Source of the DNA: Gautieria morchelliformis
Lineage: Eukaryota; Basidiomycota; Agaricomycetes; Gomphales; Gomphaceae
Assembly (NCBI GenBank): GCA_015179125.1
Contig: WHVA01000009.1
Coordinates: 434,001 to 498,000, forward strand
Direction: 5' to 3'
DNA: 64,000 bases
Below are positions 1 through 10,630 of the stretch, in pieces; positions within the stretch are counted from its first letter, which is position 1; the number at the start of each line of letters is the position of its first letter. The notes beneath the pieces are model-generated. The model made no database searches, was not told the origin of the DNA, and saw only the letters and a program-made list of their open reading frames with translations. The position numbers and the translations under genes are program-made.

Positions 1-569
1 CGATCAGACGCATCAGAAGCACTGATTTTCCAGGGCGAAGTATAAGATGAGATGGCCAGCTATGATTGTTTGGTGGTAGCCCCATTGTACATCCAGCACT
101 TGTTTTCTGGCCGAGTAGAATCTCTGCCATGATGGGTACCATTTTATGTCCCCGATTGAGGCTGGTGGAGCTGGCTAATGGGGGCTAACATTATTTATGT
201 GTACAGCATTCAGAAGGAGCTTGTTACTTTGAGGTTACTCAGTCCTTTAGAATTTTGGATTTATCGTTGAGCCATGGCATAAATGCGCCTATACCTGTTG
301 TATACTACAAATATCCAGCTATATCATGCCTCGCCTGTTTTCCAGTTCAGAATATCAGCTTAATCACCAGCCCTGAAACATTGTACTCATCACCTGGCCC
401 ATTCACCCAAGGTTAAAATTAATGCTGGGATACCCACCATCCCCGGCATCACTGGGAATCTTCTCAGCCCACAACCATTTAGGTCGCTGCCGGTGTGGGT
501 AGTTGACCCAATGAATCCTATTGGATGGACCCACCCCAAAAGACAAAAATTGATATAATTTTTATTTTA
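1..569. other. No recognisable gene
   Basis: I see no coding exon, known repeat or RNA gene here. The stretch is unique within the window as far as I can tell by eye. An AT-rich run near 550-580 precedes the first gene-like segment of remnant K, so this may be its upstream or intronic flank. Confidence 0.3.
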
Positions 570-1046
570 TTTTATATAGGTCTTATACATTGATGGATTT
601 GAAGAGTTGGTTGAGAAGGCCGAGTACACAGATTGGTGATCAACTGTGATGAATTTTCGTCAAGGTGACCCTGTGATCCAGAGTCACATTGCATTGATGT
701 TGGATGGCAGGCCAAAGGATGACGATCCATCTGCATGGTATGGACATGTGGCGTGGGGCTACGGGGCCAGTCCAAGCATTCAAGTCCTTATGGCGACTCC
801 CACGCTCCAAATGGTCCTTGAGTGAACACAGACAGTGCTGAAGGTTTGGCCCGACTTTCAGGGAGAATTGCATGAGGAGATGGAGCAGTGGGTGACCGAT
901 GCAGCAGAAGTTCAGGTGATATGACCCCTTTGTAGGTTGTTCGCTAACTTTTTGGGGCCTAGGCTGAGCTTCGGAGGGCACTCTGGGTTGAGGCAGTAGT
1001 TGACCCAGAATTCGAATGGCCACCTGAAGTGGATGAGTTGGTGAAA

Positions 1047-1694
1047 TGTTACGACCATGCAGTTCCGATGATACCCAGTTCCACACACATTCCAACCCTC
1101 CAATAGTTCCAATATTCCGCCCCTTGTTTTATTTCCCTTCTTCTTTTGACTCTATTACTTGGACCCACCGGACCCGCCTCTCAGTACAGCAAGACCATAT
1201 GTCCGGTCCTCCTTGTAGTTCGTTGTCAGATATGTTTTCCGACCCCTTGTTCTTTTGCCATTGTTTTACCTTACCCTGAATCCCCCTTGTAGTCCCCTTG
1301 TTCCCAATTAGTTAATTACCCTGTATGTCTATCCAACTTCCGCTCCCTCCAGAATTTGCTTAGTACTACCTCATTACATGTTGTCTCAGCTCTTTGTATA
1401 AAAGCCTCTCATGCATGCTGTTATTCCACAATCAGATAATCACCTCCGATACTTGATTTCCTTCGCTCTATCTCCTGTTCTTAGCACAATGAGTTTAGCA
1501 AGACCTCCATCTCCCCGCCTTCCACCTTCTGACTCAGTTCCGACTCAAGTTTCAACTTTTGTTTAGTTCGATACTTTCCGACTTCTGACCCACGTTCCGA
1601 AATACTTAGGATGATAGTTCATTGGGTGCGTAACATATAAGTTGAAGCTGTTGTCCTTTCCAGTTCCGACTTGTGGAAATCTTGATATATACCA
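1047..1694 (+). repeat. Solo LTR, family A (Gypsy chromovirus)
   Basis: It begins TGTTACGACC and ends in CA, and is flanked by the exact 5-bp target-site duplication TGAAA (1042-1046 and 1695-1699). It matches the LTRs of the chromovirus at 18516-28493 and the solo copy at 6251-6885. A TATA box (TATAAAAG, about 1397) sets the plus orientation. No internal region remains, so this is a recombined solo LTR sitting inside remnant K. Confidence 0.88.
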
Positions 1695-2254
1695 TGAAAG
1701 AGATAAAGGAAGTGAAGGTGTGGTTGGAGAGTTCAGCTTTCACATTACACCTGGTGTTCGTGGAAGCTGACACTAGCTCAGCCCTGTGTCCCGTCTTATT
1801 GCGACACCCATGGAAGGAGCCTGAAGTGAAGCAAAGGACTGGGAAGGACCCGGAAGGTATGTTACCTGCATTACTTTATGTGATACACCAGCTATTGTGA
1901 TTATGGGCTTTGGCAAAGCTCCTATCCTTTTTCACAGACACTGGCGGTCCCACGAGAATCGCCCGAGCCACAGTGCATTGAGCGACCTGTGTGGACGAAG
2001 CAGCCCATGTTCCTTTCCTCCGATGAGGATGGTGACAATGCGCCAACACTGAAGAAGGCCCAAACGGGGAACCCTCCCCAGCGCACCCTCGAACCTGCTT
2101 GGAGCCCCTCGATAGAGGTCATACCAGACGACCAACCTCCTCCACCACATCGGAAGGGCCGTGTGAATGCACAGGTTACAGAGGCCGATAAGGTGCCACA
2201 GTCAGTGATGAAGCAAGGGTACCCGGAGCATGTGTTTCTTCTTGGGTGGAAGAT

Positions 2255-3285
2255 TGTCAAGATTGGTTTTTAGGCGTTAATATTGTGTATTAGTGAACAC
2301 AGCGAATGCCCGAATGACTTGTGCGAATAAGTATGCCGCTCGGCAAAGAGGGTGAACCAACAAATGTTCACAAGATAAGAGGGCTGCCCAAATGGGGTTT
2401 GCCCTATCTACAGTCATAGCAAAATAGCCCATGACACTTGACGATGCAACGTGCAAGATGTCTCGGAAAGGTTGTCTAAGTAGTGACAATCCTTTCGCCG
2501 ACGAAGGTGCTCCTTCGGAGCCCTTCGCCGACAGCACAAAATAATTCGAAGGCTAAGGTAACAAAGATGAAGTATGAGAACTCTCACCAGTGATGCCTAA
2601 GTCTTCTTCTGGTCGTAGATAGAAATCTACAGGAGAAGGCTCAAGACGATAGTCACAGCGAGGTCAAGTTTGCACAAGTTAGACATATGATAATTGAACT
2701 GAGGAATATACATGTGAATGTAGACTACTTATATCGAATGCTCATATGATGCTAGCAAATAGGAAAGAGGCCGTCTGGAGTCAGGGTTGGATAGGGGTGT
2801 GCAGTCAGGATACATAATAGATGAAATAGACATACAATAGAGTGAAGAGGGGGGTGCGAACATGAAACGACGGGGAGGAAAGAGGGCGAAGGCCCCTATG
2901 TACGAAAACACGCCTTGGAACCCGTATATACACCACCCTGCAGGGACTCTTCGTCTGCTGGGTTGATCCCACACGACCTACGGGTAGGATGTCCCGCGAA
3001 TGCATCCTGGCCATATGAACACCTAAAGGGGTTGGATTGAGAAGGTGATGGGGCCAGTGATGAACCATCACGCCGGGTAAATGGTGTCGATCGTGTTTGA
3101 TGGCGTGCCTGCTGGCAAATGATGTGAGCAGCGAATAGTCATTTGGAGGATGGGGCGAACAGTGAATGGAGCAAATGTAGAGGAGGAGTGGTTGAAGGGT
3201 GGAGTGAACTCAGGCAAAGATGCAGGGGGAGTGACGAGGGGTAACGTAGAGACAGCGGGGTAAGGGAAATAGACAGGTCATGACA
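2255..3285 (-). repeat. Solo LTR, family B (Gypsy)
   Basis: It runs TGTCAAGATTGG to GTCATGACA on the plus strand, with the 5-bp duplication AAGAT at 2250-2254 and 3286-3290. Family B is a Gypsy element whose gag follows the LTR on the minus strand (see 10631-13849 and 29194-31573), so this copy is in minus orientation. A TATA-like box (GATATAAGTAG, minus strand, about 2735) agrees. It is inserted in remnant K. Confidence 0.88.
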
Positions 3286-3873
3286 AAGATGTTTATTGGT
3301 GTGAGTAATATTTCTTCTTGCTCTCCCACAGTTGTTCGCAATGCTGACAGCAGTTTCTGATGCAGCCCGAGGTCGTGATGAAGCATGCAAAGTGTGGGTG
3401 ATGCCTTCATTATGGCCACATGTGTAGCAGCCAGGTGGGGAAGATGTGTGGGAGGCGTATCTGTGATCGCCAGGGTTGCGTATTGTCTGAGGGTAAGTAG
3501 CCACTTATTCAAATCTTCCCTTCACCATCCGAGCTCATGTGGAGTTCTCCTTCCTCACCTAGAGTATGAGGCTAAGAAGGAGAAGGATGCTCGGGAGGCA
3601 TAGGTGAGGGAGCGGGGTATGAAGGCAAAGGACAAGGGATCCCTTTCTGCGACTTTGTCAATCTCGTCAAGGGGTATCCTTGGTGAGTTCCTTCTACTTT
3701 CCTTAGTATCTTCTTCGGCTGATTTCCAGATACCATCAAAGGCACTCAAACATCCACACTGGTCGCTGAGGAAAGGGTGGAGGAGCTGGTGGAGAGGTCA
3801 GAGGATCTGATGAGGAATGTGTCAGTGAAGTTGAACGAATTAAATGGGACTGTCTTAGAATTAGAGGGGGTAC

Positions 3874-4920
3874 TGTCATGACCCGTCTATTTTGTAAACC
3901 CATTAACCTCGACACCCCACTTTTATGTTCTCCCTGTTTGCTCCTTGCTGAATTCGCCAAATGTTTATTTGCTTTCATATCATTTGCATGTAGCAGGGCT
4001 ACCTGTACCCGATCTACGCCTTCTCCCCGGCTCGATGGTCCATCACGGGTCCCCTCACCTTCCTGGCTCAAACCCCATCGGATGCTCCTCTGCTCGGATG
4101 GTGTAACCCATTTATTTCCTGTACCCAGTTAGCCCTATTATCCATTTCCCCAGTCCTCCTCTATGTTCGCGTGGCTTCGCCCTCCCCTTGTGCCACGGGT
4201 CTTCCATGATCATCCTATTTGCCCTTCGCCACATTTCGCTGAACAACCATTCGCTGCTCACATCATTCGCCAGCAGGCACACCATCAAACATGATCGACA
4301 TCCCCTACCCGGCATGATGGCTCGTCACTGGCTCCATCAGCTTCTTGATCCAACCCCTTTAGGTGTTCTGTTCATATGGCCAGGATGCATTCGCGGGACG
4401 TCCTACCCATAGGTTGTGTGGGATCAACCCAGTAGGCGAAGAGTCCGTGCAGAGTAGCATATATGCAGGTCCCAAGACATGGTTTCATACAAAAGTGCTT
4501 TTGCCATCTTTACTCTCCGTTGTTTCATGTTCACCCTCCTCCCTCACTCTATTGTATGTTTTTTTTCATCTATTTCGTATCATGACTGCGCACCCCTATC
4601 CAACCCTGACTCATGACGGCCTCTTTCCTATTCGCTGATACCATACGTCCATCTTGTGCAAAATTGACCTCGCTGTGACTATCGTCTTGAGCCTTCTCCT
4701 GTAGATTTCTATCTTCGACCAGAAGAAGACTTAGGCATCACTGGTGAGTTCTCATACTTCATCTTTGTTACCTTAACCTTCGAACTATTTTCTGTGCTGT
4801 TGGCGAAGGGATTGTCGCTACTTAGACAACCCTTCCGTAACACCTTGCACGTTGTATCGTCAAGTGTCATGGGCTATTTTCGCTATGACTGTAGATAGGG
4901 CGAGCTCTGTTCAGGCAGCC
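3874..4920 (+). repeat. LTR B copy cut by element D
   Basis: Plus-orientation LTR B starting TGTCATGACCC directly at the end of remnant K. It matches the other B LTRs until the phrase GGCAGCC, where the LTR of element D (TGTCAGGGG) begins. The missing remainder of this LTR is not found beyond the D remnant, so the far junction has been lost or rearranged. Confidence 0.75.
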
Positions 4921-5501
4921 TGTCAGGGGACACTGTGTGGGAACCGTTGCTAACAAAAAGCCTCATGAAAAAAGGATAAAAATCGCTTTAAAACCTTGTT
5001 TTCCCAGCTGATAGTAGCTAATACACGTGGCTATTGTTGGGAGAATTATATTCAAATATTCCTTGAATTTCCTTTTATTTTTTCGCCATTTAACTTGGCT
5101 TCCCTGGCTCAAAAACTCCTTATTCTGTCAGGCAGAGTTATGAACCCATGCAGGTCCACAACTCTGCCACAGCCGCTCAGTTTAAAACTCCGACCGGAGC
5201 TTCCCACGAACCGTGAACTCAGAGTTGCAGGCACTCAAGCACCTACAACTCTGGTACCTTGGCTCACTCAAACTCAGCCACTGAGACTGAATGTCCTCTA
5301 CCGCTTACACAAGCCTGTGCAATTCAAACCCAGCTGGCACATGACTTGCATCATAGCAACCATGGCTGTGCAAGGCTGTGTACAAAGTCACACAAAGATG
5401 TACAAAGCCAAAACTAGGGTGCAGGTTTGACAAAGCCTATTGGAAGAATGAATCCTCCAAACACAATGCTACGACACCAAATAGGTCCCTTGATGTCATA
5501 G

Positions 5502-5573
5502 CGGCTGTGTAGGGCTGTGCAGGGCAGTGCGAGGCTGTGTATGGCTGTGAAAGGCTGTGAAAGGCTGTGCAAA
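5502..5573. repeat. GGCTGTG tandem repeat
   Basis: Six to seven imperfect units of about 10 bases containing GGCTGTG (for example GGCTGTGTAT, GGCTGTGAAA, GGCTGTGAAA, GGCTGTGCAA), 150 bases upstream of the TATA box of LTR C. The position suggests a repeated upstream promoter element; that role is inference. Confidence 0.7.
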
Positions 5574-6250
5574 CCAGGGAAGGTGATTGGCTATCTATTT
5601 CCAATTTCTTTGCACAAACACACCACAATAGTTACGAGGGTGTGTTTCAGCATTGCAAATATTTACATATGACATCACTCACCTAATAGATAGAAGAACC
5701 CCATTTTATGTAATCCTGTGTATTTTACAATATAAAAGGAGGCCATTCTGACCTCCTTGAATCATCCAATCTAGCAATCTACTGCTTCTATCCTACATGT
5801 GACTCGTGTGACTTGCATCTTACTAAGCTGCTAATCCCAGCTAGGGTTATTCACTTACTTTAGTGTCTAATTCCTTGTTAAGTAGATACTTTTCTGCTTA
5901 GCCACCTAGACTAATCCTCTGGGTGTAATTCTACAGAGTTAGTCTGTCAATTGATAGTCTTGCCATTCGCACTCCAATACCCGAGAGAATTGATCAGTTG
6001 ATTTTCCTGGTTAATATCTTTCACAAGTCAATTCCTGTTACTTGTAAAAGCCACTTTAGATTCTATTCTTTGCCTCTCGTTTTATTGCTGTCTGCTGGTA
6101 GATTATGAGGGCAGTCCATTTATAAACTCGCCTGCTAAGTACATTCCTTTATATTTTGGAATACGCTTGGACCCCGATAGTGTCCTTGAACCTACAGTCT
6201 TTTAGTTTATTGTTCAGTGCTGCTAAGAAACGCATTGCCTTCCATCCGTA

Positions 6251-6885
6251 TGTTACGTATTGAGATTTCCGCTAAGTTGGAACTGGAAAGGACAGTGGCT
6301 TCAACTTGTAGGTTGCGCCCCCAATGAACTATCATCCTAAGTATTTCGGAAAGGAGTCGGAAGTCGGAAAGTACTGAACTGAAGGTTGGTTGGAACTTGA
6401 GGCGGAAGGCGGAGAGACGGAGTCTTGCTAGACTCGCTGTGCTAAGAACAGGAGATGGAGCGAAGGAAATGAAGTATCGAAGGCGATTTATCTGATTGCA
6501 GAATAACAGACATACATGACAGGCTTTTATACAAAGAGCTGAGACAACAGGTAATGGGATGGTACTAAGCAAATTCTGGGGGAAGCGGAAGTCGAGTAGA
6601 CAATGCGTGGGAACTAACTAATTGGGAACAATGGGACTACAAGGGGGGTTCAGGGTAAGGTAAACAATGGCAAAGAACAAGGGGTCGGGAAAACATGTCT
6701 GACAATGAAACACAAGGAGGGCTGGACATATGGTCTTGATGAATGGTGAGGTGGGTCCGGTGGATCCGAGTAATAGAGTCGAAAGAACAAGGGAATAGAA
6801 CAATGGGCGGAATGTCAGAAATATCGGAGGGGCGGAAAGTGTTGCGGAACTGAAGGTCGGAAGTCGGAAATGAACAGTCGTAACA
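6251..6885 (-). repeat. Solo LTR, family A, inside LTR C
   Basis: Minus-orientation A LTR (TGTTACGTAT to GTCGTAACA on the plus strand), flanked by the exact duplication CCGTA at 6246-6250 and 6886-6890. It is the innermost layer of a three-deep nest (A in C in D), hence the youngest of the three insertions here. Confidence 0.9.
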
Positions 6886-7487
6886 CCGTATTAACTTGGA
6901 CTAGTTTTTATGCAGATTGCAACCAAGGTACAAATATTAAATTATTTCCGGAGTTGTGCTGCAGCATTGTTTAATATTCTTCGAGTCTCGCAAACGACAC
7001 GTTCTGATAGATTGAAGTGTTAGCAATAACACCACACCCTGTTTTCCATTTCCAGTTCCGACTCCATTTCCAACTCCGGTTCCGGTTCCGATTCCATCTC
7101 CGTTTCCGCTTTCGGAAATGATTCCGTTTCTGGCAGAACTTCCACCAGTTCTGTTCGCTTTGCCAATTCCACTCCAATTTCCGACTTCCGCTCTCGGAAC
7201 AGTGTTGGAAGTCAAGCGACTCGCATAGTGGGTGGCATCAAGGGTCGATCAAGGGTCAGGGGGATGCAGGGTTGATGGCGGGTGCCAAGTGTTGTCCCTG
7301 GCTGCGTAGTGTAGTATAATATGGGCTCGCTGACATTGGGGGTCCTTAGACTTTTCTCTTCAGATTTCCCCTTGTCAGGTGAGAATCCCCTCTCTTGTAT
7401 ACTCTGTTCATTTATACATACTTTGGATTTCCCCTTGTCAGTTGTGTGGTAGTGCAATCTCCACAACCAGCTAGGGTTGCCCTTACA

Positions 7488-10000
7488 GCAGAAAGGTCTC
7501 TCCCCTAGAGGACCGGCGGCCGTACTGCATGTTGCATTCGCCATAGGTGCATTTGGAATCGGAGACAGCGACTCAGAGATCGCAACCTCTTCTGCGCACA
7601 CGGCATATGACAGCCCCTCTTCTTACGTCGAGCTCCCAACCCCAGAAATCCCGTCCCATATTTCTCCTTCTGACATGGATCCGGACGATCGTCTTTGGAA
7701 TATGGAGGAGGAATTGATGCGGAACCGGATGAAGACCGACGCGATTGAAACAGCCTTACAAGCGATTTTGGCTAAGTTAGATATTCCACAAAGTGGTGGA
7801 AATACAATGCTGGATGAGCCGGATTTTGAAAAAGTGGAAGTAGTGGAAGAGAGGATGTCCGCGAAGTTGGCAAAGGTCAAACCCGCAACTCCGGCAGACT
7901 TTGATGGAGATCGGCAGAAGGGATGCGCATTCTTCAACACATGCAGCATCTACTTCGCAATTGTTGGAGACCTATTTCCAAAGACCAGGCTCGGATTCAC
8001 TGGGCATTGTCCTTTTTCAAGTCGGACCGCGCAGCCCGTTTTGCAAACAAGGTGATCCGACATGAAGCAAAGGGCAAGGGGAACTACTTCAGGGACTGGG
8101 AAGCCTTCGGGAAAACATTTTCTGACCCCGTTCTGCCTGAAAAATGAGCAGCTCACAGCCCTTATGAAGCTCGAGGGGACCAGCTGGTACCAGGCCAAGG
8201 ATCCAGTCAATGAGTACATTGATCGCTTCCAGGAGCTCATTGACCTTGCGGAGTATGATGACAACAAGGTGATCGTCATCAAATTCCGACGAGGACTTGA
8301 TCCAACACTCCAGAACCAAGTTGTGCTGCTTGGGATGGAGCTCCCGATTTCAATGACCTGGAAGGGTGGTACCCAACTGCGCAGAGGGTGTCCCGAAACA
8401 GGGAGGCAAATGAGGCCTTCGTGGAGACAAACTGGAACATGACATGCAGTTCCACTTGTCCTACTCCACCTGTGCCAAAACCCGGAAGTGCATTCATTCA
8501 CACATGCAAAATATTTCCGATGGTTGCTCCACCTGCTCCTATTAGGAACCCTAGCCCCCCTCCCGCGTAGAGTGGCCCTGCCCCGATGGATGTTGGCCGC
8601 ATGTGCGGAAAAGGCAATGGAACCATCACCTGCTTCCGATGCCAACAACCAGGCCACTATGCCCACGAGTGCCCCCAAGCCTTTGACATCTGGCTTATGA
8701 CCACAGAGGAGAAACTTGAGATCCTTCCAGAGTTCCTCGCACTCGCAGATATAAGCAGAGTGCCCACTGTGGAAGAAATCTCCGAAAATGTGGAACATGG
8801 CGCATCGGAAGTGGAAGATGCGTCGGATTTTGTGATGTGCAGCGGGTGAGATGTGTGCACCTGCTTCCTGTACATAACCGGTTTTCCTGTCTTGAAGTAG
8901 AGAATGAAAAGCCCCCACTCCCCTCACTTTGTACAGACCCATCAGATAAAGTCACACAAAAACCAAATCCGACACCCCGTCCATCCTGCATCTGCCCTTG
9001 GGAGAGATGCCTCCCAAAGCACTATGTTGTTGCTGCCACCCCTGGCCCCAAGTCACTAGTCGTTAAGGTGGATATCCAGGTGACAGATATGGCGGAAGTC
9101 AAATCCAGACCCACCCTTGTTGATTGCGGGGCCACTGGTCAGTTTATAGACCGGGACTATGTGGAACAGAACCGACTGACCACATGGAAGTTGCAACATG
9201 CAATCCCAGTGTTCAATGTTGATGGAAGCCCCAATGAGGCAGGGTCCATCACAGAGATAGTAGACACAATTCTCCTCTACGATGGACACACAGAATGCAC
9301 TTCCTTTGCAGGCACCAGCCTGGGGAAGCAAGACTTCATCCTCGGGTTTACTTGGCTGCAGGAGCACAACCTGGAGATCAACTGGCAGACACGGAAGGTG
9401 CTGATGAGTCGATGCCCAGCCAAGTGTCACATGTGCTGGTTGGAAGTGCGGAAGGAGTGCCAGGAGCAGCGGAAGACCGAACGGCTCATACAGACATGTC
9501 GTTCTGGCCCCCATCCACTGCTTGCAGAAGAAGACTCTGAAGCGGAATTTGAACCAGCTCCCACTTCCGATTTCGATTCCGATTCCGACTCCGACGTCAT
9601 CTGACTCGGCCCAGAAGACACTCTGGCAGAGGGGGAGCACTTGCTGTACGTAAACCTTCCACCGGAAGTGGAACACATCCGTGCCACCGGAAATATTTCG
9701 CAACGCCTTGCCGAAGCCTCCAGGAAGCATGATAAAGTGGAGGTGGAGATTCCGGAGTACCTGCGGGATTTTGAGGATGTCTTTGCCAAGGAGTCATTTG
9801 ATGCCCTGCCTCCACGGAAGCTGTGGGACCATGCCATCAAGTTGGAGCCTGGGTCAAAGCCCACCAACTGCAAGGTCTACCCACTGTCACCCAAGGAGCA
9901 GGTAGAGCTCAATGCATTCCTCGCAGAAAACCTCCGTACAGGGAGGATCTGCCCCTCCAAGTCACCCATGGCATCTCCGGTGTTCTTTATCAAGAAGGTG
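7488..10000 (+). mobile_element. Gypsy element D: gag, protease and start of pol
   Basis: Directly behind the D LTR lie, in order, a Gag-like region (about 7500-8560, with the Gag-type phrase NEYIDRFQELIDLAEYDDN near 8200), a CCHC zinc knuckle (CFRCQQPGHYAHEC, about 8630), an aspartic-protease-like region (about 9060-9420, DCGATGQFIDRDYV) and the beginning of reverse transcriptase (ending ..SPMASPVFFIKKV at about 10000). Everything beyond the first part of the reverse transcriptase is absent. This is a broken Ty3/Gypsy fossil with several breaks. The window also holds a solo LTR of the same family at 16411-16882. Confidence 0.85.
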
Positions 10001-10630
10001 TGAAGTCGAATCGAGTGTGCGGGAGGTTTGATGGAAATAGGTTGCGCAGAATATATGCGCAGTGAGAAGATTGCAGTGCAGATAGACAAGTCTCGAGGTG
10101 AAGAACTATATGTGAAAACAATGAGTTCGATTGACTAACAAATACGATATACAGCACAGCTATTTATCTATCATATGGGATGTGCTATGATATAAGGGGA
10201 ATAGGAGTGGGGATGAGTATGTGTGTGTGGCTCGGGGGTCGGTGCACCAGATGCTGCAGTGGGTACGTACTACGTTGGAATGAATGTGGTTCTAACTAAG
10301 GACATCAGATGTGTGGTGATTGGAAATGTGATCAGAATTGGAATTGGAAGGAAAGTGTAGGACGAAAGCGGTAAGGAGAGAATGACATGCGTGATGGACT
10401 AAGCATCGAGCTGCCCCACGGATCGACGCACCTCGGGCTCGGGGTTCAGGGGTGTGATCCGCAGATCATTGAGTCAGCTGTGTGTTCGTGAGTTGATGGG
10501 ATGTTGTGGTGGATTGTGTGGATGTGTGTGTGCTCGAGGGGAAAGGCTGGTGATCAGTGGCACGTGTGTGTTGTGGGTAGGAAGGATTAGATAGATTGGG
10601 GAGAAGTATGAATGATATTTTTGGAATAGA
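10001..10630. other. Unassigned GT-rich sequence between elements D and B
   Basis: This fills the gap between the truncated pol of D (plus strand) and the truncated gag-pol of B (minus strand). It has GT/TG-rich stretches and a minus-strand TATA-like GATAAATAG (about 10165) but no coding signal. It may be part of an LTR of yet another family, but I found no second copy and no target-site duplication. Confidence 0.3.

Larger units (their letters stand above)
585..3876 (+). pseudogene. Remnant K: unrecognised multi-exon gene split by solo LTRs
   Basis: When the solo LTRs at 1047-1694 and 2255-3285 are left out, gene-like pieces line up on the plus strand. One runs from about 585 to 915, then a GT-AG intron (916-962), then coding sequence from 963 running across the first LTR to 1856, an intron (1857-1937), and a proline/acid-rich piece from 1938. 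A final piece ending in a coiled-coil-like stretch (VEELVERSEDLMRNVSVKL) lies near 3730-3876, against LTR B2. The first piece resembles basidiomycete Gypsy Gag (..RPKDDDPSAWYG..), but the intron-rich remainder does not match any family I know. It could be a host gene or part of an old element. It is clearly decayed. The target-site duplications TGAAA and AAGAT prove the two LTRs landed inside it. Confidence 0.4.
4934..7033 (+). repeat. LTR-like sequence C nested in LTR D
   Basis: About 1.46 kb once the nested A LTR (6251-6885) is left out. It starts TGTGTGGGAACC and ends near AATAACACC. A strong TATA box (TATAAAAGGA at 5731) is followed by a pyrimidine-rich leader, which is typical of an LTR promoter. 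It has no coding capacity. A tandem array lies at 5502-5573. I infer a long solo LTR of an unidentified family because it begins with TG and is flanked by a short direct repeat; no second copy is in the window. Confidence 0.5.
4921..7487 (+). repeat. 5' LTR of Gypsy element D, interrupted by LTR C
   Basis: The first 13 bases (TGTCAGGGGACAC) and the segment from about 7034 to 7487 (ending GGTTGCCCTTACA) together correspond to the uninterrupted D LTR at 16411-16882. Between them lies LTR C, with a short ACAC repeat at both junctions (4930-4933 and 7034-7037). The D LTR is rich in TTCCG motifs in its first 150 bases. The D gag region follows directly. Confidence 0.75.

Noticed and set aside
7034-7200. 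TTCCG run read as a simple microsatellite
   Set aside because: Units are irregular (TTCCGA, TTCCAT, CTCCGG) and confined to LTR starts, so I treat it as a motif array rather than a microsatellite.
7950-8942. 330-codon minus-strand ORF
   Set aside because: It is the shadow of the Gag/zinc-knuckle region of Gypsy D on the plus strand.
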